Assembly: GCF_013912375.1 (NCBI RefSeq) | Contig: NZ_JACETV010000006.1 | Span: 372,001 to 436,000, forward strand | Source of the DNA: Emticicia sp. BO119 | GTDB lineage: Bacteria > Bacteroidota > Bacteroidia > Cytophagales > Spirosomataceae | Length of the DNA: 64,000 nucleotides | Direction: 5' to 3' | Part shown: positions 1 to 9,149 of the stretch, piece by piece | Position numbering within the stretch: position 1 is the stretch's first letter | How the letters are laid out: the number at the start of each line of letters is the position of its first letter | Made by a program: the position numbers and the translations under genes | The notes under the pieces: model-generated | The model's database searches: none | Told to the model about the DNA's origin: nothing | Seen by the model: only the letters and a program-made list of their open reading frames with translations

Positions 1-593
1 ACATTGTTGCCGATAAAACTCAGCCTTATACCTTAGGAACTGTTGGATACGACGACGAAGGCGTGCCTTGCAAAGAGTGGGATTTGATTAAAGACGGTAT
101 TCTGGTTAACTATCAGGCTATCAGAGACCAGGTGAATATTCTGGGTGAAAAAGAATCGCATGGCTGTTGCTATGCTGATAACTGGAACTCGGTGCAATTC
201 CAACGTATGCCGAATGTATCGCTTCGTCCGGGTGCAGAAAAACTGAACGTGATGGATATGATTAAGGGTGTAGAGAAAGGTATCTATATCATCGGTCGTG
301 GTTCGTATTCAATTGATCAGCAACGCTATAATTTCCAGTTTGGCGGACAGCTATTTTATGAAATCAAAAATGGCGAGATAGCTGGAATGCTTGATGATGT
401 AGCTTATCAGTCAAATACGCAGGAGTTCTGGAACTCATGTGCACAGATTTGTGACAAAGATGATTACCGTACTTTCGGTTCATTCTTCGATGGAAAAGGT
501 CAGCCATCGCAGGTAAGCGCGGTGTCGCATGGTAGTTCTACTACTCGTTTTAATGGTGTTAACGTCATTAATACAGGCAGAAAACTTGGTTAA
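1..593 (+). CDS. tldD: TldD-family metalloprotease, C-terminal part (gene enters from outside window)
   Basis: The reading frame is open from base 3, so the gene starts before the window; an internal GTG at 63 is not its start. The roughly 196 visible codons are closely similar to the C-terminal third of the complete TldD at 2193-3833, sharing the ESHGCCYAD segment, the DQQRYNFQFGGQLFYEIK stretch and the HGSSTTRFNGVNVINT ending. TldD is the catalytic subunit of the TldD/TldE peptidase, which degrades unfolded peptides and trims some peptide toxins and RiPPs. The zinc-binding HExxxH motif would lie upstream and cannot be checked. A TldE gene follows after 29 bases. The family call is secure; activity of this copy is inferred. 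Confidence 0.9.
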   Translation, partial: IVADKTQPYTLGTVGYDDEGVPCKEWDLIKDGILVNYQAIRDQVNILGEKESHGCCYADNWNSVQFQRMPNVSLRPGAEKLNVMDMIKGVEKGIYIIGRGSYSIDQQRYNFQFGGQLFYEIKNGEIAGMLDDVAYQSNTQEFWNSCAQICDKDDYRTFGSFFDGKGQPSQVSAVSHGSSTTRFNGVNVINTGRKLG

Positions 594-622
594 TCTAAAC
601 ACTCTCAAAAAGAACATTCACA

Positions 623-1939
623 ATGGCAATATTAACAAAAGAAGAAGCTAAAAAGATAATTGACAAGGTTTTAGCCTACTCAAAAGCAGACGAAATGAGT
701 GTAGGTCTGACAGGCCGTCGCACAGGAAATATTCGTTATGCCCGTAATACTGTTTCTACCAGTGGCGAATCAACTGATTTATCATTGGCGGTTACGGCCG
801 TTTACGGCAAACGCTCAGGTACATCAACTATCAACGAGTTTGATGATGCCTCTTTAGAAAAAACAGTTCGCAGGGCAGAAGAAATCGCCAGGCTTGCTCC
901 TGAAAATCCTGAGTATATGCCGATGTTAGGCCCACAAACCTATTTAGAATCGAATACATTCTCGCAAAGCACGGCAGATATTAACCCGGATTACAGAGCG
1001 AAAGCAGCTTTTGACAGTATTGATCCTTGCTCTAAAAAGAATCTTGTGGCCGCAGGTTATTTAGAAGATACGACAGGTTTCTTTGCTATTGGTAATAGCA
1101 AGGGTTTATTCGGTTATAATAAATCAACTTCGGTTGATTTCTCTATTACAGTTCGTACGGCTGATGGTCTGGGTTCAGGCTATGCAATCAAAGATTATAA
1201 TGATGTATCGAAACTGAATACCAAATCTGCGACTGAAGTTGCCATGCAAAAAGCGATGGCTTCGGTAAACGCTCAGGCCTTAGAGCCAGGAAAATATACC
1301 GTTATTTTAGAGCCTGCGGCATCTGTTGATTTGTTGCAAAATATGATGCGCAGCATAGATGCCCGTAATGCCGATGAAGGCAGAAGCTTTATGAGTAAAA
1401 AAGGTGGTGGTACCCGGTTAGGTGAGAAACTATTCGATGAAAGGGTAAATATCTATTCTGACCCAACAAATCAGGAAGTGCCTAATTCAGGATTCTCAGG
1501 CGATGGTCGTCCACAGGAAAAAATTAACTGGATTGAGAATGGTGTGGTTAAAAACCTATACTACTCAAGATTCTGGGCAGATAAAAAAGGAGTAAAGGCG
1601 GTTCCACCACCCAATGGCTTCCTGATGCAGGGTGGTACACAATCTTTAGCCGATTTGATAAAAGGCACCGAAAAAGGTATTCTTGTAACGCGTTTCTGGT
1701 ATATACGTGCCGTTGACCCTCAGACCTTACTCTATACAGGTCTTACACGTGACGGAACTTTCTATATAGAGAAAGGACAAATCAAATTTCCTGTAAAAAA
1801 CTTCCGTTTCAATGAAAGCCCGGTAATCATGTTGAACAATCTTGAAGCATTAGGTGCTCCGGTTCGTGTAAGTGGCAATATGGTTCCTCCAATGAAAATC
1901 AGAGACTTTACCTTCTCATCGCTTTCTGATGCGGTGTAA
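623..1939 (+). CDS. tldE: TldE/PmbA-family subunit, first copy
   Basis: A 438-residue PmbA/TldE-like protein starting at ATG. It carries the family pattern NIRYARNTVSTSGE near residue 35 and a conserved C-terminal NFRFNESPVIMLNNLEALG. It has no HExxxH motif, as expected for TldE, which forms the heterodimer with TldD but does not hold the catalytic zinc itself. There is no signal peptide. It lies 29 bases downstream of the TldD end and very probably shares its mRNA. It is an obvious paralogue of the protein at 3985-5322. Which substrates this pair cleaves cannot be read from the sequence. Confidence 0.9.
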   Translation: MAILTKEEAKKIIDKVLAYSKADEMSVGLTGRRTGNIRYARNTVSTSGESTDLSLAVTAVYGKRSGTSTINEFDDASLEKTVRRAEEIARLAPENPEYMPMLGPQTYLESNTFSQSTADINPDYRAKAAFDSIDPCSKKNLVAAGYLEDTTGFFAIGNSKGLFGYNKSTSVDFSITVRTADGLGSGYAIKDYNDVSKLNTKSATEVAMQKAMASVNAQALEPGKYTVILEPAASVDLLQNMMRSIDARNADEGRSFMSKKGGGTRLGEKLFDERVNIYSDPTNQEVPNSGFSGDGRPQEKINWIENGVVKNLYYSRFWADKKGVKAVPPPNGFLMQGGTQSLADLIKGTEKGILVTRFWYIRAVDPQTLLYTGLTRDGTFYIEKGQIKFPVKNFRFNESPVIMLNNLEALGAPVRVSGNMVPPMKIRDFTFSSLSDAV

Positions 1940-1948
1940 ATAAACAAT

Positions 1949-2035
1949 ACCCCTCCCTAACCCTCCCCAACAGTGGGGAGGGGACGAAGAAGTCCCTTTC
2001 CCCACTGTTGGGGAAAGGGATTTAGGGATAGGGGT
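1949..2035. repeat. Composite palindromic intergenic repeat
   Basis: A GC-rich element in AT-rich DNA just after the first tldE. It holds two small hairpins: CCCCaacagTGGGG-like at about 1961-1983 and CCCTTTCCCC...GGGGAAAGGG at 1994-2019. The two halves are also imperfect reverse complements of each other: the left half reads CCCCTCCCTAACCCTCCCC and the right half mirrors it. This resembles interspersed CCCTCCCTAACCCTCCCC-type repeats known from Bacteroidota genomes. It probably also acts as a transcription terminator or processing stop for the first tldD/tldE pair. No second copy was seen in this window. Confidence 0.7.
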
Positions 2036-2192
2036 TTTAGGGTTTTTAACATCATTTAACAGGCCTTTTAGCACATTATCGGGCCATTTATCAAAATCCC
2101 CCGTACTGGGTTAGTATTAAGTCCATTTTAATTCTTACTTTTATAATTGTACTAATTTATTAATCTTTCACTCACTAAAAACTGAAAAAGCT

Positions 2193-3833
2193 TTGAAAAG
2201 AAGAGACTTTATCCAATTATCTGGTATGGGATTTGGCGCAATGATGTTGCCCAATATTCCGATTATAGGCAATTCGGTTTCACAAGAAGCCTTATTGGAC
2301 GGAGGCATTGATGTAGCACTCAAAAAGCGTTTGGCTGATGCTGCCTTAAATGCTGCTAAAGCCAAAGGAGCAACCTATACGGACATTCGTATCGGCCGAT
2401 ACCTCAATCAGTTTGTCGTAACACGTGAAGACAAAGTGCAGAATATCGTCAATACTGAATCTTATGGGGTAGGCGTGCGTGTAATTGCCAACGGTTGCTG
2501 GGGATTTGCCGCTGTGGTAGATGCCAAAACAGAAGCCGATACAGCCAAGGCTGCTGAAGAAGCGGTTGCTATTGCAAAAGCCAATTCCAAATTGTTGAAA
2601 GAGCCTGTACAATTAGCTCCACAAAAAGGTTTTGGAGAAGTAAGCTGGAAAGCTCCGATTAAAAAGAATGCCTTTGAAGTACCTATCAAAGAAAAAGTAG
2701 ATTTATTATTAAGTGTTAACGATGCTGCACTGAAAAATGGTGCTAACTATGTTAACTCGGTATTATTTATGGTGAACGAGCAAAAATATTTTGCTTCAAC
2801 CGATGGCTCATATATCGACCAGGATATTCACCGTATCTGGCCTATTGCTGCTGTAACAGCTATTGACCCCAAAACAGGTAAATTTGAAACCCGACAGGCG
2901 TTGAGTGCGCCGGTTGGTATGGGGTATGAATACCTGCAGGTGAATCCATCCGATAAAGTAACTGGTATTACTACCCGTTATAACAAAGGTTATGATATGC
3001 TGGAAGACGTAACAGCAGCAGCTCAACAAGCCAAAGCAAAACTGACAGCCAAATCAGTAGAAGCAGGTAAATATGATTTAATATTAGACCCATCTCACTT
3101 ATGGTTAACAATCCATGAGTCGGTAGGTCACCCATTAGAACTTGACCGTGTATTGGGTTATGAAGCCAACTTTGCAGGTACCTCATTCGCTACATTAGAT
3201 AAATGGCAAAGCAAAAACTTCAACTATGGTAGCAAACAAGTAAATCTATTTGCTGATAAAACACAGGTAGGTTCATTAGGTGCTGTAGGTTGGGACGACG
3301 AAGGTGTGCAAACCAAACGCTGGGACTTAGTGAAAGACGGAACGCTGGTAAATTATCAGGCTATCAGAGATCAGGCACATATTATTGGCGAAAAAGAATC
3401 ACACGGATGTTGCTATGCAGATAGCTGGTCGTCGGTTCAATTCCAACGTATGGCCAATGTATCGTTAGCACCGGGTAAAACCCCGCTTTCGGTTGAAGAA
3501 ATGATTAAAGATGTGAAGAAAGGAATATACATTATCGGCGATGGTTCTTTCTCAATTGACCAGCAACGCTATAACTTCCAGTTTGGCGGACAATTGTTTT
3601 ATGAAATCAAAGATGGTAAGATTGAAGGAATGTTAAAAGATGTGGCGTATCAATCGAACACGCAGGAATTCTGGAATTCTTGTACGCAGATATGCGACGA
3701 AAGAGACTATCGTTTAGGCGGTTCGTTCTTTGATGGGAAGGGGCAACCTTCTCAATCAAGTGCGGTATCTCATGGTAGTTCAACGACTCGTTTTAATGGT
3801 GTTAATGTCATTAATACGGCTCGTAAAATCTAA
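2193..3833 (+). CDS. tldD: TldD-family metalloprotease with Tat-like signal, second copy
   Basis: A complete 546-residue TldD. The start is a TTG at 2193; no ATG or GTG lies upstream in frame. The zinc motif H308-E-S-V-G-H313 is present (HExxxH, within TIHESVGHPLELD), and the C-terminal region keeps the conserved Cys-containing blocks ESHGCCYAD and NSCTQICD; a C-terminal Cys is the third zinc ligand in characterised TldD. The N-terminus MKRRDFIQLSGMGFGAMMLP resembles a twin-arginine signal (RRDF followed by a hydrophobic run), suggesting export, whereas characterised TldD is cytoplasmic. The protein is also longer than typical TldD of about 480 residues, consistent with an added leader. It pairs with the TldE at 3985. 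Confidence 0.93.
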   Translation: MKRRDFIQLSGMGFGAMMLPNIPIIGNSVSQEALLDGGIDVALKKRLADAALNAAKAKGATYTDIRIGRYLNQFVVTREDKVQNIVNTESYGVGVRVIANGCWGFAAVVDAKTEADTAKAAEEAVAIAKANSKLLKEPVQLAPQKGFGEVSWKAPIKKNAFEVPIKEKVDLLLSVNDAALKNGANYVNSVLFMVNEQKYFASTDGSYIDQDIHRIWPIAAVTAIDPKTGKFETRQALSAPVGMGYEYLQVNPSDKVTGITTRYNKGYDMLEDVTAAAQQAKAKLTAKSVEAGKYDLILDPSHLWLTIHESVGHPLELDRVLGYEANFAGTSFATLDKWQSKNFNYGSKQVNLFADKTQVGSLGAVGWDDEGVQTKRWDLVKDGTLVNYQAIRDQAHIIGEKESHGCCYADSWSSVQFQRMANVSLAPGKTPLSVEEMIKDVKKGIYIIGDGSFSIDQQRYNFQFGGQLFYEIKDGKIEGMLKDVAYQSNTQEFWNSCTQICDERDYRLGGSFFDGKGQPSQSSAVSHGSSTTRFNGVNVINTARKI

Positions 3834-3843
3834 TACTTTTATC

Positions 3844-3971
3844 GGAGAAAGGAAAACGGAGAATGGAGAAAGTAGAAAATATTAATTTGATTTGATAACA
3901 AATACTTCTCCTTTTGACCCGCGCGGTGTTCGCTTATTGCTTTAACCTTTTTCCTTGTTCCATTAACCTTT
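3844..3971. repeat. Degenerate inverted-repeat element between tldD and tldE
   Basis: The left arm at 3844-3875 is a GGAGAAAGG-type purine tract containing AATGGA. The right arm at 3946-3971, read on the minus strand, gives AAAGGTTAATGGAACAAGG. The arms match only loosely, but both resemble the arms of the element at 5325-5413. I read it as an old, decayed intergenic repeat that separates the second tldD from its tldE. It contains no convincing gene. Confidence 0.4.
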
Positions 3972-3984
3972 AATCTTAAAATCA

Positions 3985-5322
3985 ATGGCTGTTATACTAA
4001 CCGAAGCAGAAGCTAAAGCCTTGTTACAAAAGGTTTTAAAATATTCCAAAGCAGATGAATGTGAAGTGAATCTGCTGGGTGAAACACGTGGTAATATAAG
4101 ATATGCTCGTAACGAGGTATCTACCAGTGGTGCACTCACTAATGTAAATTTACAGGTGCAATCGGCCTACGGCAAAAAAGTAGGTGTTGCTACTATTGAC
4201 GAATTAGACGACGCGTCTATTGAAAAAGTAGTACGTCGTTCGGAAGAATTAGCACAATTAGCTCCTGAAAATCCAGAATATGTAGGGGTTCTGGAGCCGC
4301 AACAATATGTAAAATCGAGTGGTTATTTTGACTCTACTGCCAATATCACTCCTGCCACCCGTGCAGATGCCGTAGAGAAAAGTCTTAAACTATCAAGAGA
4401 TCAGAATCTGGTTGCAGCAGGATTTTTAGAAGACCGCAAAGGCTATAATGCTATGATGAACTCTAAAGGTTTATTTGCCTACTACCTCGATTCGAATGTT
4501 AATTTCTCACTGACTGTCCGCACCCCGGATGGCACAGGTTCGGGATATGTTGCCAAGGGTTATAGTGATGTTAACAAATTAGATACAGCCGCAGCTACCA
4601 GAATTGCCATTCAGAAATCGGTTGGTTCTGTAGGAGCAAAGGCTTTAGAGCCAGGCAAATATACGGTTATCTTAGAGCCAACTGCCGGAGTAGTACTTTT
4701 AGAAAACCTTTACTTTGATATGGATGCCCGTAGTGCAGACGAAGGACGTTCATCAATGAGTAAACCGGGTGGCAAGACCAAATTAGGTGAAAAAATAGTA
4801 GATGAGCGAGTAACTTTCTACTCAGATCCTCAGCATCCTGATTTGCCTGCTGCAGCATGGTCAGGCGATGGTCAGGCTCAGAAGAAATTATTCTGGGTTG
4901 AAAAAGGTGTTGTAAAAAACCTTGCTTACTCAAGATTCTGGGCGAAAGAAAAAGGGGTTAAACCTGTACCTTTTCCGAATAATATGATTATGGAAGGGGG
5001 TACAGCTACACTTGAAGATATGATTAAAAGTACCAAAAGAGGTATTTTAGTAACCAAATTATGGTATATCCGCTCAGTTGACCCACAAACATTATTGCAA
5101 ACGGGACTAACACGTGACGGAACTTTCTATATTGAAGATGGTAAAATCAAACACCCAATCAAGAATTTCCGTTTTAATGAAAGTCCGATTATCATGCTTA
5201 ATAACCTTGAAACATTGGGTAAACCAGAGCGTGTAGTAAGTACAGAATCGAATCAGAATTATATAGTACCGCCAATGAAAATCAGAGAATTTACCTTCTC
5301 TTCACTTTCGGATGCGGTTTAA
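3985..5322 (+). CDS. tldE: TldE/PmbA-family subunit, second copy
   Basis: A 445-residue TldE paralogue starting with ATG, beginning MAVILTEAEAKALLQKVL. It shares with the first copy NIRYARNEVSTSGA, the ALEPGKYTVILEP block, FRFNESPIIMLNNLE and the ending MKIREFTFSSLSDAV. It lacks HExxxH, as expected for the non-catalytic partner. Unlike the TldD upstream, it has no export signal; if that TldD truly uses Tat, this partner could travel only as a passenger in a folded complex. It lies 151 bases after tldD and ahead of the DUF4159 gene. Confidence 0.92.
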   Translation: MAVILTEAEAKALLQKVLKYSKADECEVNLLGETRGNIRYARNEVSTSGALTNVNLQVQSAYGKKVGVATIDELDDASIEKVVRRSEELAQLAPENPEYVGVLEPQQYVKSSGYFDSTANITPATRADAVEKSLKLSRDQNLVAAGFLEDRKGYNAMMNSKGLFAYYLDSNVNFSLTVRTPDGTGSGYVAKGYSDVNKLDTAAATRIAIQKSVGSVGAKALEPGKYTVILEPTAGVVLLENLYFDMDARSADEGRSSMSKPGGKTKLGEKIVDERVTFYSDPQHPDLPAAAWSGDGQAQKKLFWVEKGVVKNLAYSRFWAKEKGVKPVPFPNNMIMEGGTATLEDMIKSTKRGILVTKLWYIRSVDPQTLLQTGLTRDGTFYIEDGKIKHPIKNFRFNESPIIMLNNLETLGKPERVVSTESNQNYIVPPMKIREFTFSSLSDAV

Positions 5323-5324
5323 GT

Positions 5325-5413
5325 AAGGAAAAGGCGAATGGAACAAGAAAAAAGAAAAATGATGAAAAGTTTTTGATTTTTTTCGTTTCTCTATGTTCCA
5401 TTTGCCTTTCTCC
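5325..5413. repeat. Imperfect inverted repeat upstream of the DUF4159 gene
   Basis: The left arm at 5325-5345 (AAGGAAAAGGCGAATGGAACA) and the right arm at 5394-5413 read in reverse (GGAGAAAGGCAAATGGAACA) are near-identical, with A/T-rich sequence between them. The arms resemble those at 3844-3971. Because the element overlaps the longest reading of the next gene, it argues that the real start of that gene lies after 5413. Confidence 0.55.
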
Positions 5414-5438
5414 AAACCAAAATCACCAAAGAAAAGAA

Positions 5439-6077
5439 TTGATAATCAGCACTTCATCAAATTTGAAACCATTCGTTTTCACTCGGATTCAATATACTTC
5501 GGGGGATTGGGATACTGATCAACGTATGCCCGTCAATATCCTGAATTCGCTGGTGGAATATACTACCATACCTATCGACGAAAAAGAAAAGGTGGTATTG
5601 TTGAATAGTAACGAAATATTTAAAAGCCCTTTTTGTTACCTGAGTGGTCATAAATTAGTAGAATTTTCAAGTCAGGAAAGAGACCATTTCAGGAGGTATG
5701 TCGAAAACGGAGGCTTTGTCTTTGTTGATGATTGCAATCATGACGTTGACGGGCTCTTTGCCAAATCTTTCGAGCAGGAAATGAGTCGTACTTTTGGTCC
5801 AAAAGCACTCCAGAAAATACCCAATACTCACCCTATTTATCACTCTTTCTTTCATTTTGATGGGCCTCCTACCACCAGTTTCGAGCTGAACGGCTGGGGT
5901 GATGACCTTGTGCACGATTATCTGAAAGCCATACAGATTAACGGAAGAATCGGAGTATTATACAGCAATAAAGATTATGGTTGCGAATGGGACTATGATT
6001 TCAGAAATAAACGGTGGTTAGCCGAAGACAATACCAAATTTGGTGTAAACATCATTAATTACGCATTAACAGTTTAA
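5439..6077 (+). CDS. DUF4159 domain protein
   Basis: A DUF4159-family protein of about 213 residues. I prefer the TTG at 5439 because the conserved domain (FVFTRIQYTSGDWDTDQRMPVN...) begins about ten codons later. An in-frame TTG at 5373 would add 22 residues translated from an intergenic inverted repeat. The fold is predicted GATase-like in related proteins, with VENGGFVFVDDCNHDVDG as the core pattern. No signal peptide is visible from the 5439 start. It is followed after 3 bases by moxR, so it is almost certainly co-transcribed with the MoxR/DUF58/BatA genes. The molecular function of the family is not established. Confidence 0.85.
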   Translation: MIISTSSNLKPFVFTRIQYTSGDWDTDQRMPVNILNSLVEYTTIPIDEKEKVVLLNSNEIFKSPFCYLSGHKLVEFSSQERDHFRRYVENGGFVFVDDCNHDVDGLFAKSFEQEMSRTFGPKALQKIPNTHPIYHSFFHFDGPPTTSFELNGWGDDLVHDYLKAIQINGRIGVLYSNKDYGCEWDYDFRNKRWLAEDNTKFGVNIINYALTV

Positions 6078-6080
6078 ACA

Positions 6081-7058
6081 TTGGAAACACAAGCATTAAC
6101 CCATTATAAATCACTGGTAGCTAAATTACCACACTTAAAAAAAGAAATCGGTAAGGTCATTGTTGGTCAGCAAGAGGCTATCAATGAAATATTAATCAGT
6201 CTGTTGGCAGGTGGGCATTGTTTGCTGGAAGGTGTACCCGGACTGGCCAAAACATTGATGGTAAAAACCATGGCAGAAGCACTCGACATGAAATTCAAAC
6301 GTGTTCAGTTTACACCCGATTTAATGCCAGGCGATATTATCGGTACCGAGATTCTGGAAGAAGACCATGAAACAGGCAAGAAGTTTTTCAAGTTTAACCA
6401 GGGCCCCATCTTTGCCAATATTGTTCTTGCTGACGAGATTAACCGTACACCTCCTAAAACGCAAGCAGCCTTATTAGAAGCCATGCAGGAATATAAAGTT
6501 ACCTATGCCGGTACAAACTATGCCCTGCCCCTACCCTTTTTAATTATTGCTACGCAAAACCCTATTGAACAGGCAGGTACTTATCCATTACCAGAAGCGC
6601 AATTAGACCGTTTTCTATTGTATATCAAGCTTAACTATCCATCAGAACAGGAAGAATTGGATGTATTGAAAAACACTACTGGTATTGGTAAACAAACCTT
6701 GCAAACAGTATTGACAGATAATGAAATTATTGACTTACAAAAACTTACGAGACAGGTACATATCAGTGATGAATTAATTGTAAGAGTGAACCAATTAGTT
6801 AGAAATACACGTCCTGCCAATAGTACTTCTACTTTTGTGAAACAATGGTGTGATTGGGGAGCTGGGCCTCGTGCAGGGCAGGCATTGATTCTATGTTCAA
6901 AAGCCAGAGCCGTATTGAACGAACGTTTTTCGGTGATACCGGAAGATATTGAAACTTTAGCTTATCCGGTATTACGACATAGAATCGCATTGAATTTCCG
7001 TGCGGAGGCTGAGAATATTACTGCGGATGATGTGATTGGGGAATTGTTGAAAAAATAA
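6081..7058 (+). CDS. MoxR-family AAA+ ATPase
   Basis: A 325-residue MoxR ATPase with Walker A G51-VPGLAKT58, Walker B around residues 114-121 (IVLADEIN), sensor-1 Asn160 and a probable arginine finger near R177 (QLDRF). The start is TTG at 6081, three bases after the previous stop. MoxR proteins act as chaperone-like ATPases that work with von Willebrand factor A-type partners encoded next door; here the DUF58 gene begins 4 bases downstream. The operon layout is the classic MoxR-DUF58-BatA order seen in many Bacteroidota. The client protein is unknown. Confidence 0.95.
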   Translation: METQALTHYKSLVAKLPHLKKEIGKVIVGQQEAINEILISLLAGGHCLLEGVPGLAKTLMVKTMAEALDMKFKRVQFTPDLMPGDIIGTEILEEDHETGKKFFKFNQGPIFANIVLADEINRTPPKTQAALLEAMQEYKVTYAGTNYALPLPFLIIATQNPIEQAGTYPLPEAQLDRFLLYIKLNYPSEQEELDVLKNTTGIGKQTLQTVLTDNEIIDLQKLTRQVHISDELIVRVNQLVRNTRPANSTSTFVKQWCDWGAGPRAGQALILCSKARAVLNERFSVIPEDIETLAYPVLRHRIALNFRAEAENITADDVIGELLKK

Positions 7059-7062
7059 TCTG

Positions 7063-7923
7063 ATGCTCACTACCGAACTCATTAAATTAAATAATCTGCA
7101 ACTGGCTGGCCGATTGGTTAGTGAAGAAGTTATGTTGGGCATCCATGGTAGCAAACGTTCGGGTATCGGAACAGAATTTGAGCAGTACAGACATTATGAA
7201 CCAGGTGATGACCCCAAAAGAATTGACTGGAAACTCTATGCCCGTACACAAAAACACCTGGTCAGGGAATCATCTACCGAAAGTAACCTGCATATCCGTT
7301 TTGTATTAGATTTATCAGGCTCTATGAATTATCAGGAGAAATCAGTGAGTCGGCTACACTACTGCAAGCTTTTACTGGCATCTCTGGCATATTTAGGTTA
7401 TCGCCAAAGCGACCAGATGAGTTTATATGCCTTGCAAAACGGCAACTTGCAGACATTAGTGCCGGCGGGTAAGCAATCATTCCAACGTATTTTGTATTCA
7501 TTAGAGAAAGCCGAAGCAAGCGGACCTTGGAAAAACAGTAATCCTAAGTTTCCTGAATTTCAGCAGAAGCAAAAAGAAGTAATCGTATTTGCTTCTGATT
7601 TTTTACAGGCAAGTGATGAATGGTTAAAATTGATTCAGAATATAGCTAATCCAAGACGAGATATTGTAATTTTTCAGGTATTAGGCGAAGAAGAGGTAAA
7701 TTTTGATTTAAAGGGTTTTTATCGTTTCAGAGATTTGGAAACGCAACAGGAAATAGAATTACAGGCAGAAGCTATTAAAGAAGAATTTAAAACAGCTTCA
7801 TTGGCCTATCTGAAAAATTTAGAAGAAGCACTGCGAATACCAAACGTAAATTTAATCAGAATAACACTTAATGAGCCCATTGCGAGGGTCATTACAGAAT
7901 CATTAAAGAAACGGAAATTATAA
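7063..7923 (+). CDS. DUF58 domain protein (VWA-like MoxR partner)
   Basis: A 286-residue protein with the DUF58 signature HYEPGDDPKRIDWKLYART at about residues 44-62 and a VWA-like MIDAS start D83-L-S-G-S87. The ATG lies 4 bases after moxR. DUF58 proteins are the usual partner of MoxR ATPases and probably bind metal-dependent protein ligands through the VWA-like domain. There is no signal peptide, so it is probably cytoplasmic and near the membrane. It is paralogous to the DUF58 protein at 59458-60360, which stands apart from any MoxR gene. Confidence 0.93.
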   Translation: MLTTELIKLNNLQLAGRLVSEEVMLGIHGSKRSGIGTEFEQYRHYEPGDDPKRIDWKLYARTQKHLVRESSTESNLHIRFVLDLSGSMNYQEKSVSRLHYCKLLLASLAYLGYRQSDQMSLYALQNGNLQTLVPAGKQSFQRILYSLEKAEASGPWKNSNPKFPEFQQKQKEVIVFASDFLQASDEWLKLIQNIANPRRDIVIFQVLGEEEVNFDLKGFYRFRDLETQQEIELQAEAIKEEFKTASLAYLKNLEEALRIPNVNLIRITLNEPIARVITESLKKRKL

Positions 7924-7925
7924 GT

Positions 7926-9149
7926 ATGGAATTGTTAAATCCTTTAATGCTATGGGGAGGTCTGGCTATTGCCATACCAATAATACTCCATTTCTGGCAT
8001 CAAAAGAAAGGAAAAGTAATAGACTGGGCAGCTACCCAATGGCTAATCGAAAAAAACCTTCAGCAGTCAAGGGGGGTTCGTTTAGACAATATTCTATTGC
8101 TATTACTCCGTTGCCTACTTATCCTGCTACTATGCTTCTTTTTGAGCAAACCGCTTATCAATTGGTCAAATAATCAAAGTGCAACTAAAAAAATCCATTT
8201 GATACAACCCAATAATCTGATTGTCAATAATTTCAAATTTGAATTAGAAGAAGCACAGAAAAAAGGAGAAAAGCTCTATTGGATTCAAGCTAAACCAATA
8301 CCCATTGAGGACTTGAGTCAGCTACCAGTAGCAAAAGATTTTAACCCGATTATATTACAATCCTGCCTGAACCAAATGGCGGTTTTAGCGGATAAAGAGC
8401 ATTTAGAAATATACTTTATCAATCAACAAGGATTAGCACGGGGAAGTAATATTTTTATACCTAACGAGTTCAATCTACACACAGTTAATGGTTCTTTGAG
8501 TAAAACTCCGAAACCTTTTTTAGCTTTTGCCAATAACCAAAAACTATTTGTCAATGCTGCAAATCAGTTAGTAGGGAACAATGAATTAGACAGAAATGGC
8601 AGATACGTATCTAATGCTATTCACAATAATACCATTAACGTATTATTACTTAATACAGATAAAACTGAAAGACAAACTATTGCAGCCTCATTAAAGGCAT
8701 TGGCAGAAGTGTATCAGATAGAAATAAACATTGATCCTGAACTTTCATCAACAAAAAAATATGATTGGGTATTTAGCAATAAAGTCCCATCAAAATCAGA
8801 AGTCTTTTCGCCATCAACTTTGTTTATTTTGTCCAACTCCTTTCAGGTACCAAATAGTCAACTGGATTATCAGAAAAATATTATAAATATCCCTTTTAGC
8901 TTAAGTCCGCAAACATCTGAGCTTGTTTTTAATGGAGAGCTGCCTGAATGGTTGGGAGAAATACTCGTACAGCATTATCAATTAAATCCTGTTTCATACT
9001 CTTTAAGTCAACAGCAGTTGAATAGTTTGTTCAGATACGCAGGGCATGGGCATATACAGGAAGAAAGTGAGTTTTCAAAGATAATACTTTTAACATTTAT
9101 CATTATTTTAGGTATCGAACGTTATATCGCTATTCGCAAAAACGCATGA
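7926..9149 (+). CDS. BatA-like membrane protein
   Basis: A 407-residue protein that begins MELLNPLMLWGGLAIAIPII, the typical BatA/aerotolerance-operon N-terminal membrane segment (residues about 1-25), followed by HFWHQKKGKVIDWAATQWL and a second leucine-rich segment near residues 56-75. A single membrane segment closes the C-terminus at about residues 380-400. The middle is likely periplasmic, with no clear VWA MIDAS motif. It starts 2 bases after the DUF58 gene and overlaps the next gene by ATGA. It probably forms an inner-membrane complex with its neighbours. Confidence 0.85.
   Translation: MELLNPLMLWGGLAIAIPIILHFWHQKKGKVIDWAATQWLIEKNLQQSRGVRLDNILLLLLRCLLILLLCFFLSKPLINWSNNQSATKKIHLIQPNNLIVNNFKFELEEAQKKGEKLYWIQAKPIPIEDLSQLPVAKDFNPIILQSCLNQMAVLADKEHLEIYFINQQGLARGSNIFIPNEFNLHTVNGSLSKTPKPFLAFANNQKLFVNAANQLVGNNELDRNGRYVSNAIHNNTINVLLLNTDKTERQTIAASLKALAEVYQIEINIDPELSSTKKYDWVFSNKVPSKSEVFSPSTLFILSNSFQVPNSQLDYQKNIINIPFSLSPQTSELVFNGELPEWLGEILVQHYQLNPVSYSLSQQQLNSLFRYAGHGHIQEESEFSKIILLTFIIILGIERYIAIRKNA

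Noticed and set aside
63-593. Separate short gene starting at GTG 63
   Set aside because: The same frame continues to the window start and aligns with internal TldD sequence, so it is the 3' part of a longer gene.
5373-5438. N-terminal extension of the DUF4159 protein from TTG 5373
   Set aside because: It would translate part of an intergenic inverted repeat; the domain starts after the TTG at 5439.
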